A stretch of 64,000 nucleotides of DNA from Oscillospiraceae bacterium (GCA_024404315.1 JAKSQD010000002.1:33977-97976); one strand, 5' to 3'; shown: positions 52,104-61,677, counted from the first letter of the stretch. Program-made: numbers and translations. The notes: generated from the letters alone by a model not told the origin.

Positions 52104-54284
52104 TCAAACAATTCTTTTAAACCCTTTTTCCAGCTGTTTCCGGGTCATCTCAATGGCGACGGGTCGCCCGTGGGGGCAGTATTTGACCCTTCCGTCCATG
52201 ACGGCCTGGGCTACCACCATCAGCTCCTCGGGCGTGTTTTTCCAGCCGCCCTTGATGGCGGATTTGCAGGCCATGGTGTGGAGCAGCTCATCCCGGGCGG
52301 CGGAGGGGTCAGCGGTTCCGGTGGTGAGGAATTGACCCGCCAACTGGCTGAGGGTGGTTTCCACATCCTTCATGGGCAGGTAGTCCGGCACTTGACGAAC
52401 GAGGATGGCACCACCGCCGAACTCCTCGGCCTCAAAGCCGAATTCCTCCAGCAGCGGGAGCTGTCCCAGCAGGGCGGCGGTCTCCTCCGGCGGCAGGTTC
52501 AGCACCACGGGAGTGAGCAAAAGCTGGGGCATGGGGCGGTAATCCCTGGCCTTGAGCTTATCAAAGTTCATGCGCTCATGGGCGGCGTGCTTATCGATGA
52601 AGAACACGGTGTCCCCCTGCTCCACAATGATGTAGGTATCCAGCAGCTCGCCCGCCATGCGCCAGGCGGGGGTTTCGCTGGCCACGGGGGTTTGGGAGGG
52701 GATGACCACCTGTTCCGGCTCTGTGGAAAAAGTCGAAGGCTTCGGCGGGTTTTCCACGGCGGGAAGGGTGTTTTCTCTGAATTTCTCCACAATCACAGGG
52801 GGAGATTGTGGGTTTCTTTCTGCATAAGAGGGAGTTTGCTCCGGTTGGGCGGCTTTGGCCGGAATGTTTTCCACAGGCTCCGGCGGGGTTTCCTCCGCTT
52901 GGGCGGGGAGGCTTGGGGCGGGAGGTGGTGTTTCCACCCGCTGAGGGGGCGTTTCCCGCTCCTCCAGCGCCTTGGAGAAGGCGGAGGGGCGAGCCGGACG
53001 CTCTTCCAGCACGGGAAGATCCAAATCCTTGTATTCCTCCTTGGGCGGGACGGCGGGGCGGAACGGCTTCGGCACGGTGTGGACGGGCTTGGGAGGCTGC
53101 GCCTTTGCCTGCCTGGTCAGCAGCTCCCGGAAGGAGCCGCCCCCGTCCTCCAGCGCCATTTGTCCGCCCTTTGCGTCCTGCTGGGCACGAAATTCCTCAG
53201 CCGTCATGCTCTGGAAAAAGCTGCCCGTTCGGACAATTTGAGGTTTTTCGGCCTTTTTCGGCTGTTTTTCCAGCGCTAGCTGGGGATGACCCGTCTCCTG
53301 AGCGAGTGCGCCCCGCACGGCCTGGTAGATGGCGCTGAACAGAGCCTTGTCGTTGATGAATTTGATTTCGGTTTTGGTGGGATGGACGTTGACATCCACG
53401 CTGTTCAGGCGGCTGGTCAGATGCAGCACGCAGGCGGGGAACTTGCCCACCATCTTTTGGTTCTGGTAGGCTTCCTCCAAAGCCGCCGTCATGGTCTTGC
53501 TGCGGACGTGGCGGCCATTGACAAAAAAGTGCTGATATCCCCTGCTGCCCCGACAGCAGACAGGGCGGGAGACGAACCCTTCCACCAGGAGGTCTTCTTC
53601 CCCGGAGCTTTTGCAGGGCAGAAGCCCCAGAGCGATTTCCCGACCCAGCACGGCGTAAACGGCGGATTGCAGGCTGCCGTCACCGGGGGTCAGCAGGTCT
53701 TCCCGGTCGTCCCGGAGAAAGCGGAAGGCAATTTCCGGGTGACTCATGGCGATGCGCTGCACCGTGCCGAACACGGCGGCGCCTTCGGTGACATCTCGCT
53801 TCATGAACTTGAGGCGGGCGGGGGTGTTGTAAAACAGCGAGCGAACAATCAGGGTAGTGCCGACCGGGCAGCCGGTTTCCTGCCGGGTGCGAAGTACGCC
53901 GCCATCCAGCAGCAGGCTTGTGCCCAGCTCGTCCTCTGGGCGGCGGGTGGTCAGCTCTACCTTGGAAACGGCGGCAATGGCCGCCAGAGCTTCGCCACGG
54001 AACCCCAGCGTTCCAATGGCTTCCAAATCCCGCTCGCTGCGGATTTTGCTGGTGGCGTGGCGGAGAAAGGCGGTTTCTGTGTCCTCGGGGGCGATGCCGC
54101 AGCCGTCGTCTGTGACACGGATGTAGCTCATGCCGCCCCGTTGGATGGCGACGGTGACAGTCGTTGCCCCGGCGTCGATGGCGTTTTCCACCAGCTCCTT
54201 CACTACGCTGGCCGGACGTTCCACCACCTCACCGGCGGCAATCAGGTCGGCAACGTGTGGGTCAAGACATTGAATTTTAGGCAT
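52104..54284 (-). CDS. mutL: DNA mismatch repair protein MutL
   Basis: 726 residues. N-terminal GHKL ATPase with ELVENAIDAGA, DDGCGI and GFRGEALAAIAAVS; a long Pro/Glu-rich linker (about 345-530); and a C-terminal domain with the endonuclease motif in the form DKHAAHERM and the zinc-site residues near CPHGRP. Coordinates strand nicking after MutS finds a mismatch. Follows mutS by 64 bases. Confidence 0.95.
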   Translation of the reverse strand: MPKIQCLDPHVADLIAAGEVVERPASVVKELVENAIDAGATTVTVAIQRGGMSYIRVTDDGCGIAPEDTETAFLRHATSKIRSERDLEAIGTLGFRGEALAAIAAVSKVELTTRRPEDELGTSLLLDGGVLRTRQETGCPVGTTLIVRSLFYNTPARLKFMKRDVTEGAAVFGTVQRIAMSHPEIAFRFLRDDREDLLTPGDGSLQSAVYAVLGREIALGLLPCKSSGEEDLLVEGFVSRPVCCRGSRGYQHFFVNGRHVRSKTMTAALEEAYQNQKMVGKFPACVLHLTSRLNSVDVNVHPTKTEIKFINDKALFSAIYQAVRGALAQETGHPQLALEKQPKKAEKPQIVRTGSFFQSMTAEEFRAQQDAKGGQMALEDGGGSFRELLTRQAKAQPPKPVHTVPKPFRPAVPPKEEYKDLDLPVLEERPARPSAFSKALEERETPPQRVETPPPAPSLPAQAEETPPEPVENIPAKAAQPEQTPSYAERNPQSPPVIVEKFRENTLPAVENPPKPSTFSTEPEQVVIPSQTPVASETPAWRMAGELLDTYIIVEQGDTVFFIDKHAAHERMNFDKLKARDYRPMPQLLLTPVVLNLPPEETAALLGQLPLLEEFGFEAEEFGGGAILVRQVPDYLPMKDVETTLSQLAGQFLTTGTADPSAARDELLHTMACKSAIKGGWKNTPEELMVVAQAVMDGRVKYCPHGRPVAIEMTRKQLEKGFKRIV

Positions 54285-54348
54285 TCAAAACACCGCCTTT
54301 GAGAAGGTAAAATAGGAGAATAGGGGAATTCCCCCTCCGACTGACCGG

Positions 54349-56961
54349 TCACAGCTTCCTTTTCAGCTGATACACCAGGTTCATCGCCTCGATGGGGGTG
54401 AGGGTGTTGATGTCCACCTTCCGCAGCTGGTCGGCTACCTCAAACACTCGGATGTCACCAAAGCTGCATTGCTCCTGCAAGGGCTCGTCGGCGGGCTGCG
54501 GGGCGATGACGGAGCGCCCCATCTCTTCCCCCTCGCCTTCCAGCTCGGCCAGGATGGTGCGGGCACGGGTGATGACCTTGGTGGGAACGCCGGCCAGCTT
54601 GGCTACCTCGATGCCATAGCTTTGATCTGCTCCGCCCCGGATAATCTTCCGCAGGAAAATGATGTCGTCCGCCCGCTTTTTGGCGGCGATGTTGTAATTT
54701 TTCACGCCGTCCAGCTGTCCCTCCAGTACGGTCAGCTCATGGTAATGGGTGGCGAAGAGGGTTTTTGCGCCCAGCTTTTTCCGGTCGGCGCAGTATTCCA
54801 GCACAGCTCGGGCAATGCTCATGCCGTCGTAAGTGGAGGTTCCTCGCCCAATTTCGTCCAAAATCAGCAGGCTTCTGGAGGTGGCATTTTTCAGAATCTC
54901 CGCCACCTCGTCCATCTCCACCATGAAGGTGGACTGACCGGCGCTCAGGTCGTCGGAAGCGCCGATGCGGGTGAAGATGCGATCCACCACGCCGATACGG
55001 GCGCTTCGGGCGGGGACGTAGCTGCCAATCTGCGCCATCAGGCAGATGAGAGCCACCTGACGCATATAGGTGGATTTACCCGCCATGTTGGGGCCGGTGA
55101 TGATGGAAAGGGTGTCGCTGCCGTTGTTCATAAAGGTGTCGTTGGGGACGAAACGGTCATTTTTCAGCACCTTTTCCACCACAGGGTGACGGCCATCGGT
55201 GATTTGAATCACGTTGTCATCATCCACCGTGGGCAGGCAATAGTGGTTGGCCACGGCGACGGAGGCCAGCGAGCACAGAGCGTCCGCCTCCGCTACAGCC
55301 AGGGCGGTGCGCTGCACCAGCTCCACCATTTCAGCGGCCTTGTTCCGCACCTCACAAAAGAGCTGATACTCGATGTCGGTGATTTTGTCCTGAGCGGAAA
55401 GGATGGTGTGTTCCAGCTCCTTCAGCTCCTGGTTGATGAAGCGTTCCGAGTTGACGGTGGTCTGCTTGCGCACCCAGTGGGCGGGCACCAGATTGGCTTG
55501 ACCACGGGAGACCTCGATGTAGTAGCCGAAGACTTTATTATAACGGATGCGGATGTTTTTGATGCCGCATTCCTCTTTGGTTTTGGTTTCCATGGCGGCG
55601 ACCATTTCTTGACCGTGATCCATGACGTTGTGGAGATAATCCACGTCCTTGCTGTAGCCTGCCCGGATGATGCCGCCCTCTCGGACGGAGAAGGGGGGCT
55701 CGTCCACAATGGCGCTGTCAATCAGGTTGGTCAGGTCGGACAGGCCGTCCAGCCGGGTGCGAATATCGGTAAAGAAAGCGGAATCGCAGCCGTTCAGCAG
55801 GTTTTTCAGCTGGGGAACCTGTTTCAGGCCGGTGGAGAGCGCCACCAGCTCCCGTCCGCCGCAGGAGCCGTAAACGATGCGGCCAATCAGCCGTTCCAAA
55901 TCGGTGATGCCCTTGAGACAGAGGGCGGTTTCCTCCCGGGTCATGGTCTGCTTGACCAGGTCGGTGACAGCGGCCAGGCGGCGCTCAATGTCAATGGGGT
56001 TCAGCAGGGGCTTTTCCAGCCAGGAGCGCAGCAGACGGCTGCCCATGCTGGTCTTGGTTTTGTCCAGCACCCAAAGCAGGGAGCCTTTTTTCTCTTTGGA
56101 GCGGATGGTTTCGGTCAGCTCCAGATTCCGCCGGGTGGTTAAGTCCAGCTCCATATAGCGACCCGTCGTGTAAAAATGCAGAATACGGAGGTGATTCAGG
56201 TCATTTTTCTGGGTTTCGTGGAGGTAGGAGAGCAGGCCGCCCACCGCCTGCGTCGCCTCCTGCTGGGCGGCGGGGATGGGAGCGGCGTTTTCAAACTGCG
56301 CTTCGATGGCGACTTTGGCCTTTTCGTAGTCAAAACGACCCTTTCCGCCCCGTTCCAGACAGCAATCCATCCGGTTTTTCAGAGTATTGACCAGGGTCTC
56401 TTCTTCCATAGCGCCGTCGGAGAGGACGGCTTCCCGGGGCTGGAAGCGGCCAAATTCGTTGATGATATGTGCGACGGTATCCTTACCGGCAAAGGCGGTG
56501 CAGCTCATTTCACCGGTGGAGATGTCGCAGAAGCTGATACCGCCCCGGTTGGCGGTGAGGTAGATGGAGGCGATGTAGTTGCTGCGGCTCTCGTCCAGCA
56601 TGGAAGCGTCCACCACCGTGCCGGGGGTGACGATGCGGATCACGTCCCGTTCCACCAGTCCCTGTGCCTGGGCGGGGTCCTGGGTCTGCTCGCAGATGGC
56701 CACCTTGTAGCCCTTGGCCACCAGGCGAGCCAGATAAGCCTGGTAGGAGTGATAGGGCACGCCGCACATGGGAACCCGTTCCTCGGCGGATTTTTTCCGG
56801 TCACGGGTGGTGAGGGTGAGATCCAGTTCTTTGGAGGCAATCTTTGCGTCATCGTCGAACATCTCGTAAAAATCACCCAGGCGGAAAAACAGCAGACAGT
56901 CCGGGTGCTTCTGCTTGATCTCTAGGTATTGCTTCCGCATGGGGGTTAAAGCTTCTGCCAT
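54349..56961 (-). CDS. mutS: DNA mismatch repair protein MutS
   Basis: 870 residues, full length. Mismatch-binding Phe in the N-terminal FFRLGDFYEMF, ATPase Walker A GPNMAGKST, LLILDEIGRGTSTYDG and FATHYHEL. Begins the mutS-mutL-miaA-hfq series. The start is preceded by GAAAGTG. No promoter of good quality was found; the region upstream holds a MITE fragment. Confidence 0.97.
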   Translation of the reverse strand: MAEALTPMRKQYLEIKQKHPDCLLFFRLGDFYEMFDDDAKIASKELDLTLTTRDRKKSAEERVPMCGVPYHSYQAYLARLVAKGYKVAICEQTQDPAQAQGLVERDVIRIVTPGTVVDASMLDESRSNYIASIYLTANRGGISFCDISTGEMSCTAFAGKDTVAHIINEFGRFQPREAVLSDGAMEEETLVNTLKNRMDCCLERGGKGRFDYEKAKVAIEAQFENAAPIPAAQQEATQAVGGLLSYLHETQKNDLNHLRILHFYTTGRYMELDLTTRRNLELTETIRSKEKKGSLLWVLDKTKTSMGSRLLRSWLEKPLLNPIDIERRLAAVTDLVKQTMTREETALCLKGITDLERLIGRIVYGSCGGRELVALSTGLKQVPQLKNLLNGCDSAFFTDIRTRLDGLSDLTNLIDSAIVDEPPFSVREGGIIRAGYSKDVDYLHNVMDHGQEMVAAMETKTKEECGIKNIRIRYNKVFGYYIEVSRGQANLVPAHWVRKQTTVNSERFINQELKELEHTILSAQDKITDIEYQLFCEVRNKAAEMVELVQRTALAVAEADALCSLASVAVANHYCLPTVDDDNVIQITDGRHPVVEKVLKNDRFVPNDTFMNNGSDTLSIITGPNMAGKSTYMRQVALICLMAQIGSYVPARSARIGVVDRIFTRIGASDDLSAGQSTFMVEMDEVAEILKNATSRSLLILDEIGRGTSTYDGMSIARAVLEYCADRKKLGAKTLFATHYHELTVLEGQLDGVKNYNIAAKKRADDIIFLRKIIRGGADQSYGIEVAKLAGVPTKVITRARTILAELEGEGEEMGRSVIAPQPADEPLQEQCSFGDIRVFEVADQLRKVDINTLTPIEAMNLVYQLKRKL

Positions 56962-57062
56962 AAAAAATCACTTTCTAATCTATTGGTCTGAAAAGTTTGT
57001 TTCTTCCTACCCTCCCTCCAGCTCCTTTCGGTCGTCCTGTTAGGGGAGGCGTTTTTTTCCAA

Positions 57063-57135
57063 ATGCAAAAGGGGGATATGGCTCCCCTAGCAGAGCTTCG
57101 GCGGCAAGCGCAAGCTTTTAAAAAATTTCGCACTC
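57063..57135. repeat. Family-1 MITE fragment upstream of mutS
   Basis: Contains GGCTCCCCTAGCAGAGCTTC and GGCGGCAAGCGCAAGCTT, matching the interior of copies A and D. No ends. Confidence 0.6.
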
Positions 57136-57197
57136 ATATGGCGGAAAAGAAACAAGCAAGCGGCGTGCCGCTGATTGACCGATAGGCTCTAAGGCTG

Positions 57198-57683
57198 TTA
57201 TAGCGTTCCCTGGTTACACTTCCAGCACCGCCACAGCCCAAACAGCAGCGTAGCGCAGACGAAGCCCACCATCCCCCAGACAAAGCCCATGGGTAGGTTG
57301 CGCTGGAGCAGAACAAACAGCTGAATCACAGCGAAAAGCAGAGAAACCTCGGCGTTGAGGACACAAAGCATATCCCGCACGCCCCGGAGCACGAACCACT
57401 CCCGTTCCAGGTTCACCTGGAAGGGCAGATTCACCCAGCGCAGGGGCAGCCGGGCGCAGAGGCTCACCAGTCCGCAGCAAACCGCCAGCAGGACGGGAAT
57501 CAGCAGCACCGTCCACCGTCCGCCCCAGTCGTTGGCGATGCCGTAAGCGTCGAAGTGCGTGGCCACCAGGCGGGGCAGCCTGGGGAAGACCACCACCGTC
57601 ACCACCGCCGTCAGGAGGGCAAGTCCCCACGTCGCCGTTTCTGTGAGCTTTTGGAATTTTGTCAAAGGAAACTGCTTCATCAT
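57198..57683 (-). CDS. DUF1648-type membrane protein
   Basis: 161 residues, four membrane helices. The start PRLPRLVATHFDAYGIANDWGG resembles the DUF1648 element found in SdpI-like proteins, some of which give immunity to SdpC-type toxins. Function unknown here. The ATG at 57683 is the first of a pair; the ribosome site is weak (GGTG). Confidence 0.72.
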   Translation of the reverse strand: MMKQFPLTKFQKLTETATWGLALLTAVVTVVVFPRLPRLVATHFDAYGIANDWGGRWTVLLIPVLLAVCCGLVSLCARLPLRWVNLPFQVNLEREWFVLRGVRDMLCVLNAEVSLLFAVIQLFVLLQRNLPMGFVWGMVGFVCATLLFGLWRCWKCNQGTL

Positions 57684-57731
57684 GATGTACACCGGGTCAG
57701 TGGGAGGGAGTTGGAATAGGAACCGTGCTCA

Positions 57732-59147
57732 TTACACAAATTCACCAAACAGCGCCCAAGTGGAGCTTTTGACGATTTTTGCGGTCTGCCAAGTACCGAT
57801 GAGGCTTTCCTCACCGCTGATGTGGACCAGTCTGCCGCCGTCGGTGCGGCTGGTCAGGTTGTGGGTCTTGTCCTGGGTGTTGATGCCGTCCACAAAGACA
57901 CGCAGGGTCTTTCCCACATACTCGGCGTGCTTTTCGGCGGAAATGCGGTTCTGGGTGTCCAGCAGCTTTTGGAAGTTTTTGCTCTTCTGCTCCTTGGGCA
58001 TGGGGTCGGGATAGGTGGCAGCGGGCGTGCCCTCACGGGGGGAGTAGATGAAGGTGAAGAGAGCATCAAAGCGAACCTCTTCGATGAGGGTGACGGTTTC
58101 CTCGAACTCCTCCTGAGTCTCGCCGGGGAAACCCACGATGACATCAGAGGTGAGCACAATATCGGGAATCAGCTCCCGCAGGCGGCGAATCTCGTCCAAA
58201 TAAGCCTCCCGGTCATAGTGGCGGTTCATGGCCTTGAGCACACGGCTGGAGCCGGACTGGAAGGGAAGGTGAAGCTGAGGCGCCACCTTTTCGCAGCGAG
58301 CCATGGTTTCAAACAGCTTTTGGGAGGCGTCCTTGGGATGGCTGGTCATAAAGCGCAGCATAAACTCACCGGGCAGGTCGTTGACCTGCTGCAAAAGGTC
58401 AGCAAAATCCATGTTCAGACCCAAATCCTTGCCGTAGGAGTTGACATTCTGACCCAACAGCGTGATATCCTTGTAGCCCTCGGCCAGAAGCTGGCGCACC
58501 TCGGAGAGAATCAGCTCGGGGTCACGGCTGCGCTCCCGGCCACGGACGTGGGGAACGATGCAGTAAGTGCAAAAGTTGTTGCAGCCGTACATGATGGAAA
58601 CCCAAGCCTTGAGCGTGCCTTTGCGGGCGATGGGCAGACCCTCGGCGATGTATCCGGCCACATCGGGGGTTTCGAAGACCCGGTTTTTCTGCACCAGCAC
58701 CTCTTGCAGCAGCTCCGGGAAGCGATAGAGAGCGTGGGGGCCAAACACCATATCCACATGGCGGAAGGAGCGCTTGATTTTGGCGGCCATGTGCGGCTCC
58801 TGCATGGCGCAGCCGCAGAGACAAATCACCTGGCTGGGCTTTTTCTTCTTGGTGTGGGAGAGTGCGCCCACGTTGCCCAGCACCCGCATTTCGGCGTGCT
58901 CCCGGACGGCGCAGGTGTTGATGACGATGACATCGGCTTCCTGCTCGTCCTCGGTGAAGCCGTATCCCATGCGGCGGAGCATACCGCGAATCTGTTCGCT
59001 GTCGGCCTCGTTCTGCTGACAGCCGTAGGTGTCCACCATGGCCAGAGGCTGGGCGGGCAGGGTGACAATGCGCTCACGCAGAGCGTCGCAGATGGACAGC
59101 TGGCGGTCAATTTCCGCCTGAGAAATAATCACTTCGTTGCGTTTCAA
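57732..59147 (-). CDS. miaB: tRNA-2-methylthio-N6-dimethylallyladenosine synthase MiaB
   Basis: 471 residues from a TTG at 59147 with GGGGGG six bases upstream. N-terminal MTTase domain with the cluster cysteines (TYGCQQNEAD, INTCAVRE, CGCAMQ), radical-SAM motif CNNFCTYCIVP, and a C-terminal TRAM domain. Adds the methylthio group to the MiaA product. It is separated from miaA by 5.7 kb. Confidence 0.94.
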   Translation of the reverse strand: MKRNEVIISQAEIDRQLSICDALRERIVTLPAQPLAMVDTYGCQQNEADSEQIRGMLRRMGYGFTEDEQEADVIVINTCAVREHAEMRVLGNVGALSHTKKKKPSQVICLCGCAMQEPHMAAKIKRSFRHVDMVFGPHALYRFPELLQEVLVQKNRVFETPDVAGYIAEGLPIARKGTLKAWVSIMYGCNNFCTYCIVPHVRGRERSRDPELILSEVRQLLAEGYKDITLLGQNVNSYGKDLGLNMDFADLLQQVNDLPGEFMLRFMTSHPKDASQKLFETMARCEKVAPQLHLPFQSGSSRVLKAMNRHYDREAYLDEIRRLRELIPDIVLTSDVIVGFPGETQEEFEETVTLIEEVRFDALFTFIYSPREGTPAATYPDPMPKEQKSKNFQKLLDTQNRISAEKHAEYVGKTLRVFVDGINTQDKTHNLTSRTDGGRLVHISGEESLIGTWQTAKIVKSSTWALFGEFV

Positions 59148-59276
59148 AAGGGAACCCCCCGTCAATCATTCACAATGCGCTGCACACGACAGACGAAGGC
59201 ACAGCGCTGATTTGTTCTTTGTTTGGGCATCCAGAGGGGAAAAAGCAGCCTTCCCAGCTCTGAATCCTGACTTTTC

Positions 59277-59305
59277 ATTTTATCATCATTGTCAACTTCT
59301 TGCAA
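59277..59305 (-). promoter_or_regulatory. Promoter for miaB
   Basis: Minus-strand TTGCAA (59305-59300), 17-base spacer, TAAAAT (59282-59277). Confidence 0.7.
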
Positions 59306-59314
59306 TGCTATTTT

Positions 59315-59557
59315 TTATCCAATTTCTCGGTACATGGCGGAGGCATCGTCCTTGCGCACGGCCTCGGCCACGGCCAGAACCTCCAGCTTGACGGTGCGCT
59401 GACCGAACTGGATTTCCAGAATGTCGCCGGGCTTCACGTCATAGCTGGCCTTGACGGGGCGGCCATTGGCGCTGACTCGGCCTGCGTCGCAGGCTTCGTT
59501 GGCCACGGTGCGGCGTTTGATGAGGCGGGATACTTTCAGATATTTGTCAAGTCTCAT
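59315..59557 (-). CDS. rqcP: S4-domain RNA-binding protein RqcP (YabO-like)
   Basis: 80 residues, a single S4 domain: MRLDKYLKVSRLIKRRTVANEAC then GRPVKASYDVKPGDILEI. RqcP works with RqcH in ribosome quality control, helping add alanine tails to stalled chains. The order mazG, hup, rqcP is a common Firmicute arrangement. Confidence 0.92.
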   Translation of the reverse strand: MRLDKYLKVSRLIKRRTVANEACDAGRVSANGRPVKASYDVKPGDILEIQFGQRTVKLEVLAVAEAVRKDDASAMYREIG

Positions 59558-59593
59558 GGTGTGTTCTCCTGTTGTGTCATGGTTGATGGGCGC

Positions 59594-59866
59594 TTACTTC
59601 ACCGCATCCTTCAAAATGCTGCCCGCCTTAAACTGCACGCCCTTGGAGGGGGGAACGGTGGTGGGCTGGCCGGTCTGGAAGTCCCGCCCCTGACGGCTGG
59701 CTCGCTCCTTGACCTCGAAGCTGCCAAAGCCGACCAGATGAACCCGCTCCCCCTCGGCCAGAGCGTCCATAATGGTGTTGAACGTGATGTTGACCACCTT
59801 TGCCGCTTCTTTTTTGGTGAGGCCGGACTGCTCCGCCACTTTTTGGCACAGCTCCGCCTTATTCAT
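59594..59866 (-). CDS. hup: HU-family nucleoid protein
   Basis: 90 residues from ATG 59866, overlapping the mazG stop by eight bases. HU/IHF fold: MNKAELCQKVAEQSGLTKKEAAKV, GFGSFEVKERASRQGRDFQTG with the DNA-binding arm, VPPSKGVQFKAG. Packs and bends DNA. Confidence 0.95.
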   Translation of the reverse strand: MNKAELCQKVAEQSGLTKKEAAKVVNITFNTIMDALAEGERVHLVGFGSFEVKERASRQGRDFQTGQPTTVPPSKGVQFKAGSILKDAVK

Positions 59867-60653
59867 GAGCGGTCTCCTTGGCCTTGCGGTAGGCCGCCAG
59901 CATTTCCTCAATGGTGTGCTCCTTCATGTCCCCTTCCAGGGCGGATTCGGTGAGGGCAAAGCGGCGGATGAATTTTTCCGTAGTGGCGTGGAGGGCGGCC
60001 TCCGGGTCAACGCCGTTCCAGCGAGCCAGGCTGACGGCGGCGAAGAGCAGGTCGCCGATTTCCTCGGAGATGTGCGCCTGGTCGCCCTCGGCGATGGCCT
60101 CCTTGACCTCGGAGAACTCCTCCTCCACCTTGTCGATGGCATCGGACATCTTGGGCCAGTCAAAACCGGCTTTGGCGGCCTTTTTGGTCACTTTTTCGGC
60201 TCGCCAGGTGGCGGGGAGGGTGCGAGCCACGGCGTTAAGCACGTCGGTGTAGCTGGACTGGTTTTTCTCCTTGCGCTTGAGGGCGTCCCAGTTGTTCAGT
60301 TCCTCTTCCAGGTCGGAAACCTGCACATCACCGAAAACGTGGGGGTGACGGTAGATCATCTTTTTGGCGGCGTAGTCGGCCACGTCGTTGATGTCAAAGT
60401 GTCCGGCGTCCTCCTCAATGCCAGCGTGGAAAAGCACCTGCATCAGCACGTCGCCCAGCTCCTCCTTCATGAGGTCGAGGTTTTCTGTGTCGATGGCCTC
60501 CGCCAGCTCGGCGGTTTCCTCCAGCAGATCCCGGCGGATGGTTTGGTGGGTTTGAACCATGTCCCACGGACAGCCTCCGGGGTGGCGGAGAATCGCCACA
60601 ATCTCCCGGAAGTCGTTCAGGTCATATTGGGGTTTTTGTGTATAGTTTACCAT
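59859..60653 (-). CDS. mazG: MazG nucleoside triphosphate pyrophosphohydrolase
   Basis: 264 residues with two MazG repeats: HPGGCPWDMVQTHQTIRRDLLEETAELAEAID and EEFSEVKEAIAEG...EEIGDLLFAAVSLAR. Removes non-canonical or damaged NTPs. First gene of the mazG-hup-rqcP group; preceded by the AT-rich TIR-like gene. Confidence 0.95.
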   Translation of the reverse strand: MVNYTQKPQYDLNDFREIVAILRHPGGCPWDMVQTHQTIRRDLLEETAELAEAIDTENLDLMKEELGDVLMQVLFHAGIEEDAGHFDINDVADYAAKKMIYRHPHVFGDVQVSDLEEELNNWDALKRKEKNQSSYTDVLNAVARTLPATWRAEKVTKKAAKAGFDWPKMSDAIDKVEEEFSEVKEAIAEGDQAHISEEIGDLLFAAVSLARWNGVDPEAALHATTEKFIRRFALTESALEGDMKEHTIEEMLAAYRKAKETAHE

Positions 60654-60686
60654 AGATTTTGCCTCTAAATGGGTGAAAGTTCAGGT

Positions 60687-61601
60687 TTATACAAAACGAT
60701 AGATGGTTGACAGCAAGTCAGTGGCATCATCTATGCTGGCCTGTGCGCCTCGCAACATTGCTTCTCTGTTATGTTCTGGGGAACTGGCGTAAGAGGCAAA
60801 GATAATAAAGGGAATGGTTTTATCTACTTTGCGCACCTCTTCCAACAAGACATAGCCTTCTTGAGAACCTTCTACACGTCCCATATCGGAGATGATGAGG
60901 CTAAAAGAAAACTGATTGAAAAGCTCTAGTGCCTGCGATGTGGAAAGAGCGAGAAACACATCTAGTCCTCGGATACGTAAGAGGTTGACCATAGAACGGT
61001 TATTTTCTGGACAGTCATCCACCCATAGAATTTTGCGCTTACCATTACGATTCGGAAGATAGGGACGGGTGGAGGAAGAAAAAGAATCGTTCTTTTTTAG
61101 GAGAGAATCAAAATATTTTTCCAAATGATCGCTGATGGTTCGAACCAAAGCAAACTCGTTGTCAACCTCCCAAAAGAGGCTGTCTTTATCGTGCCGAGCC
61201 TTGAACTCCTGGACTTTTTGGTATTGACTGATATTGATTTGAGAAAGTGGAACATCTTTATTTAAAAAGTACAGAAAAATTTTCTTTCCGTCCTGATAAA
61301 AATGCTCAATTTCTTCTTCCGTGCCGGACTGATATTTTTTGGTAGGAGTTCCAAAGCGAGTCCAAAAAACTCCAACAACAATATCTACGTCCGGGATTTG
61401 CTCGTTGACAATCTCTTGAGGGTGTTTGCCCATAGACGCATAAGCATTGGTAGTATAATGCCATATTCTTACTTCAAGATTATGTGAATTTCCATATCCT
61501 CGATTAAAACGGTCAATTTCTTCCCGAATGAGGGGCAGAAATTGTTTGACATCTGACGGGCAGGATAGGAACAAGTCATATGCGGTTATTGTTTTAGCCA
61601 T
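60687..61601 (-). CDS. DUF4062/TIR-like protein fused to a response-regulator receiver domain
   Basis: 304 residues, starting after an almost perfect GGAGGTGATTTT site. Residues about 5-165 resemble the DUF4062/TIR-like fold: DLFLSCPSDV, VDIVVGVFWTRFGTP, then SGTEEEIEHF (92-101), where TIR-type NAD hydrolases keep a catalytic Glu. Residues about 189-304 are a CheY-like receiver: ILWVDDCPENN with the acidic pair, IISDMGR with the phospho-acceptor Asp at about 239, and Ser at about 270. The usual C-terminal Lys is not obvious. No DNA-binding output domain. The gene is clearly richer in A and T than its neighbours and sits between nadE and mazG, suggesting horizontal gain. A defence or signalling effector is the best guess; NAD cleavage is unproven. 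Confidence 0.75.
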   Translation of the reverse strand: MAKTITAYDLFLSCPSDVKQFLPLIREEIDRFNRGYGNSHNLEVRIWHYTTNAYASMGKHPQEIVNEQIPDVDIVVGVFWTRFGTPTKKYQSGTEEEIEHFYQDGKKIFLYFLNKDVPLSQINISQYQKVQEFKARHDKDSLFWEVDNEFALVRTISDHLEKYFDSLLKKNDSFSSSTRPYLPNRNGKRKILWVDDCPENNRSMVNLLRIRGLDVFLALSTSQALELFNQFSFSLIISDMGRVEGSQEGYVLLEEVRKVDKTIPFIIFASYASSPEHNREAMLRGAQASIDDATDLLSTIYRFV

Positions 61602-61628
61602 AAAATCACCTCCGTTATGGTCTTTCTA

Positions 61629-61677
61629 AGAGGCTGTGTCGTATCCCGGTGTGCGTCTGGGGTACGACACAGCCTCT
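61629..61677. repeat. 15-bp perfect inverted repeat between nadE and the TIR-like gene
   Basis: AGAGGCTGTGTCGTA and TACGACACAGCCTCT around a 19-base loop. It could act as a terminator for nadE but there is no T-run on either side. Possibly a boundary mark of the AT-rich insertion. Confidence 0.75.

Noticed and set aside
56962-57197. Promoter for mutS
   Set aside because: No hexamer pair with acceptable spacing could be found; the sequence is partly MITE fragment, so I leave the start of this unit undefined.
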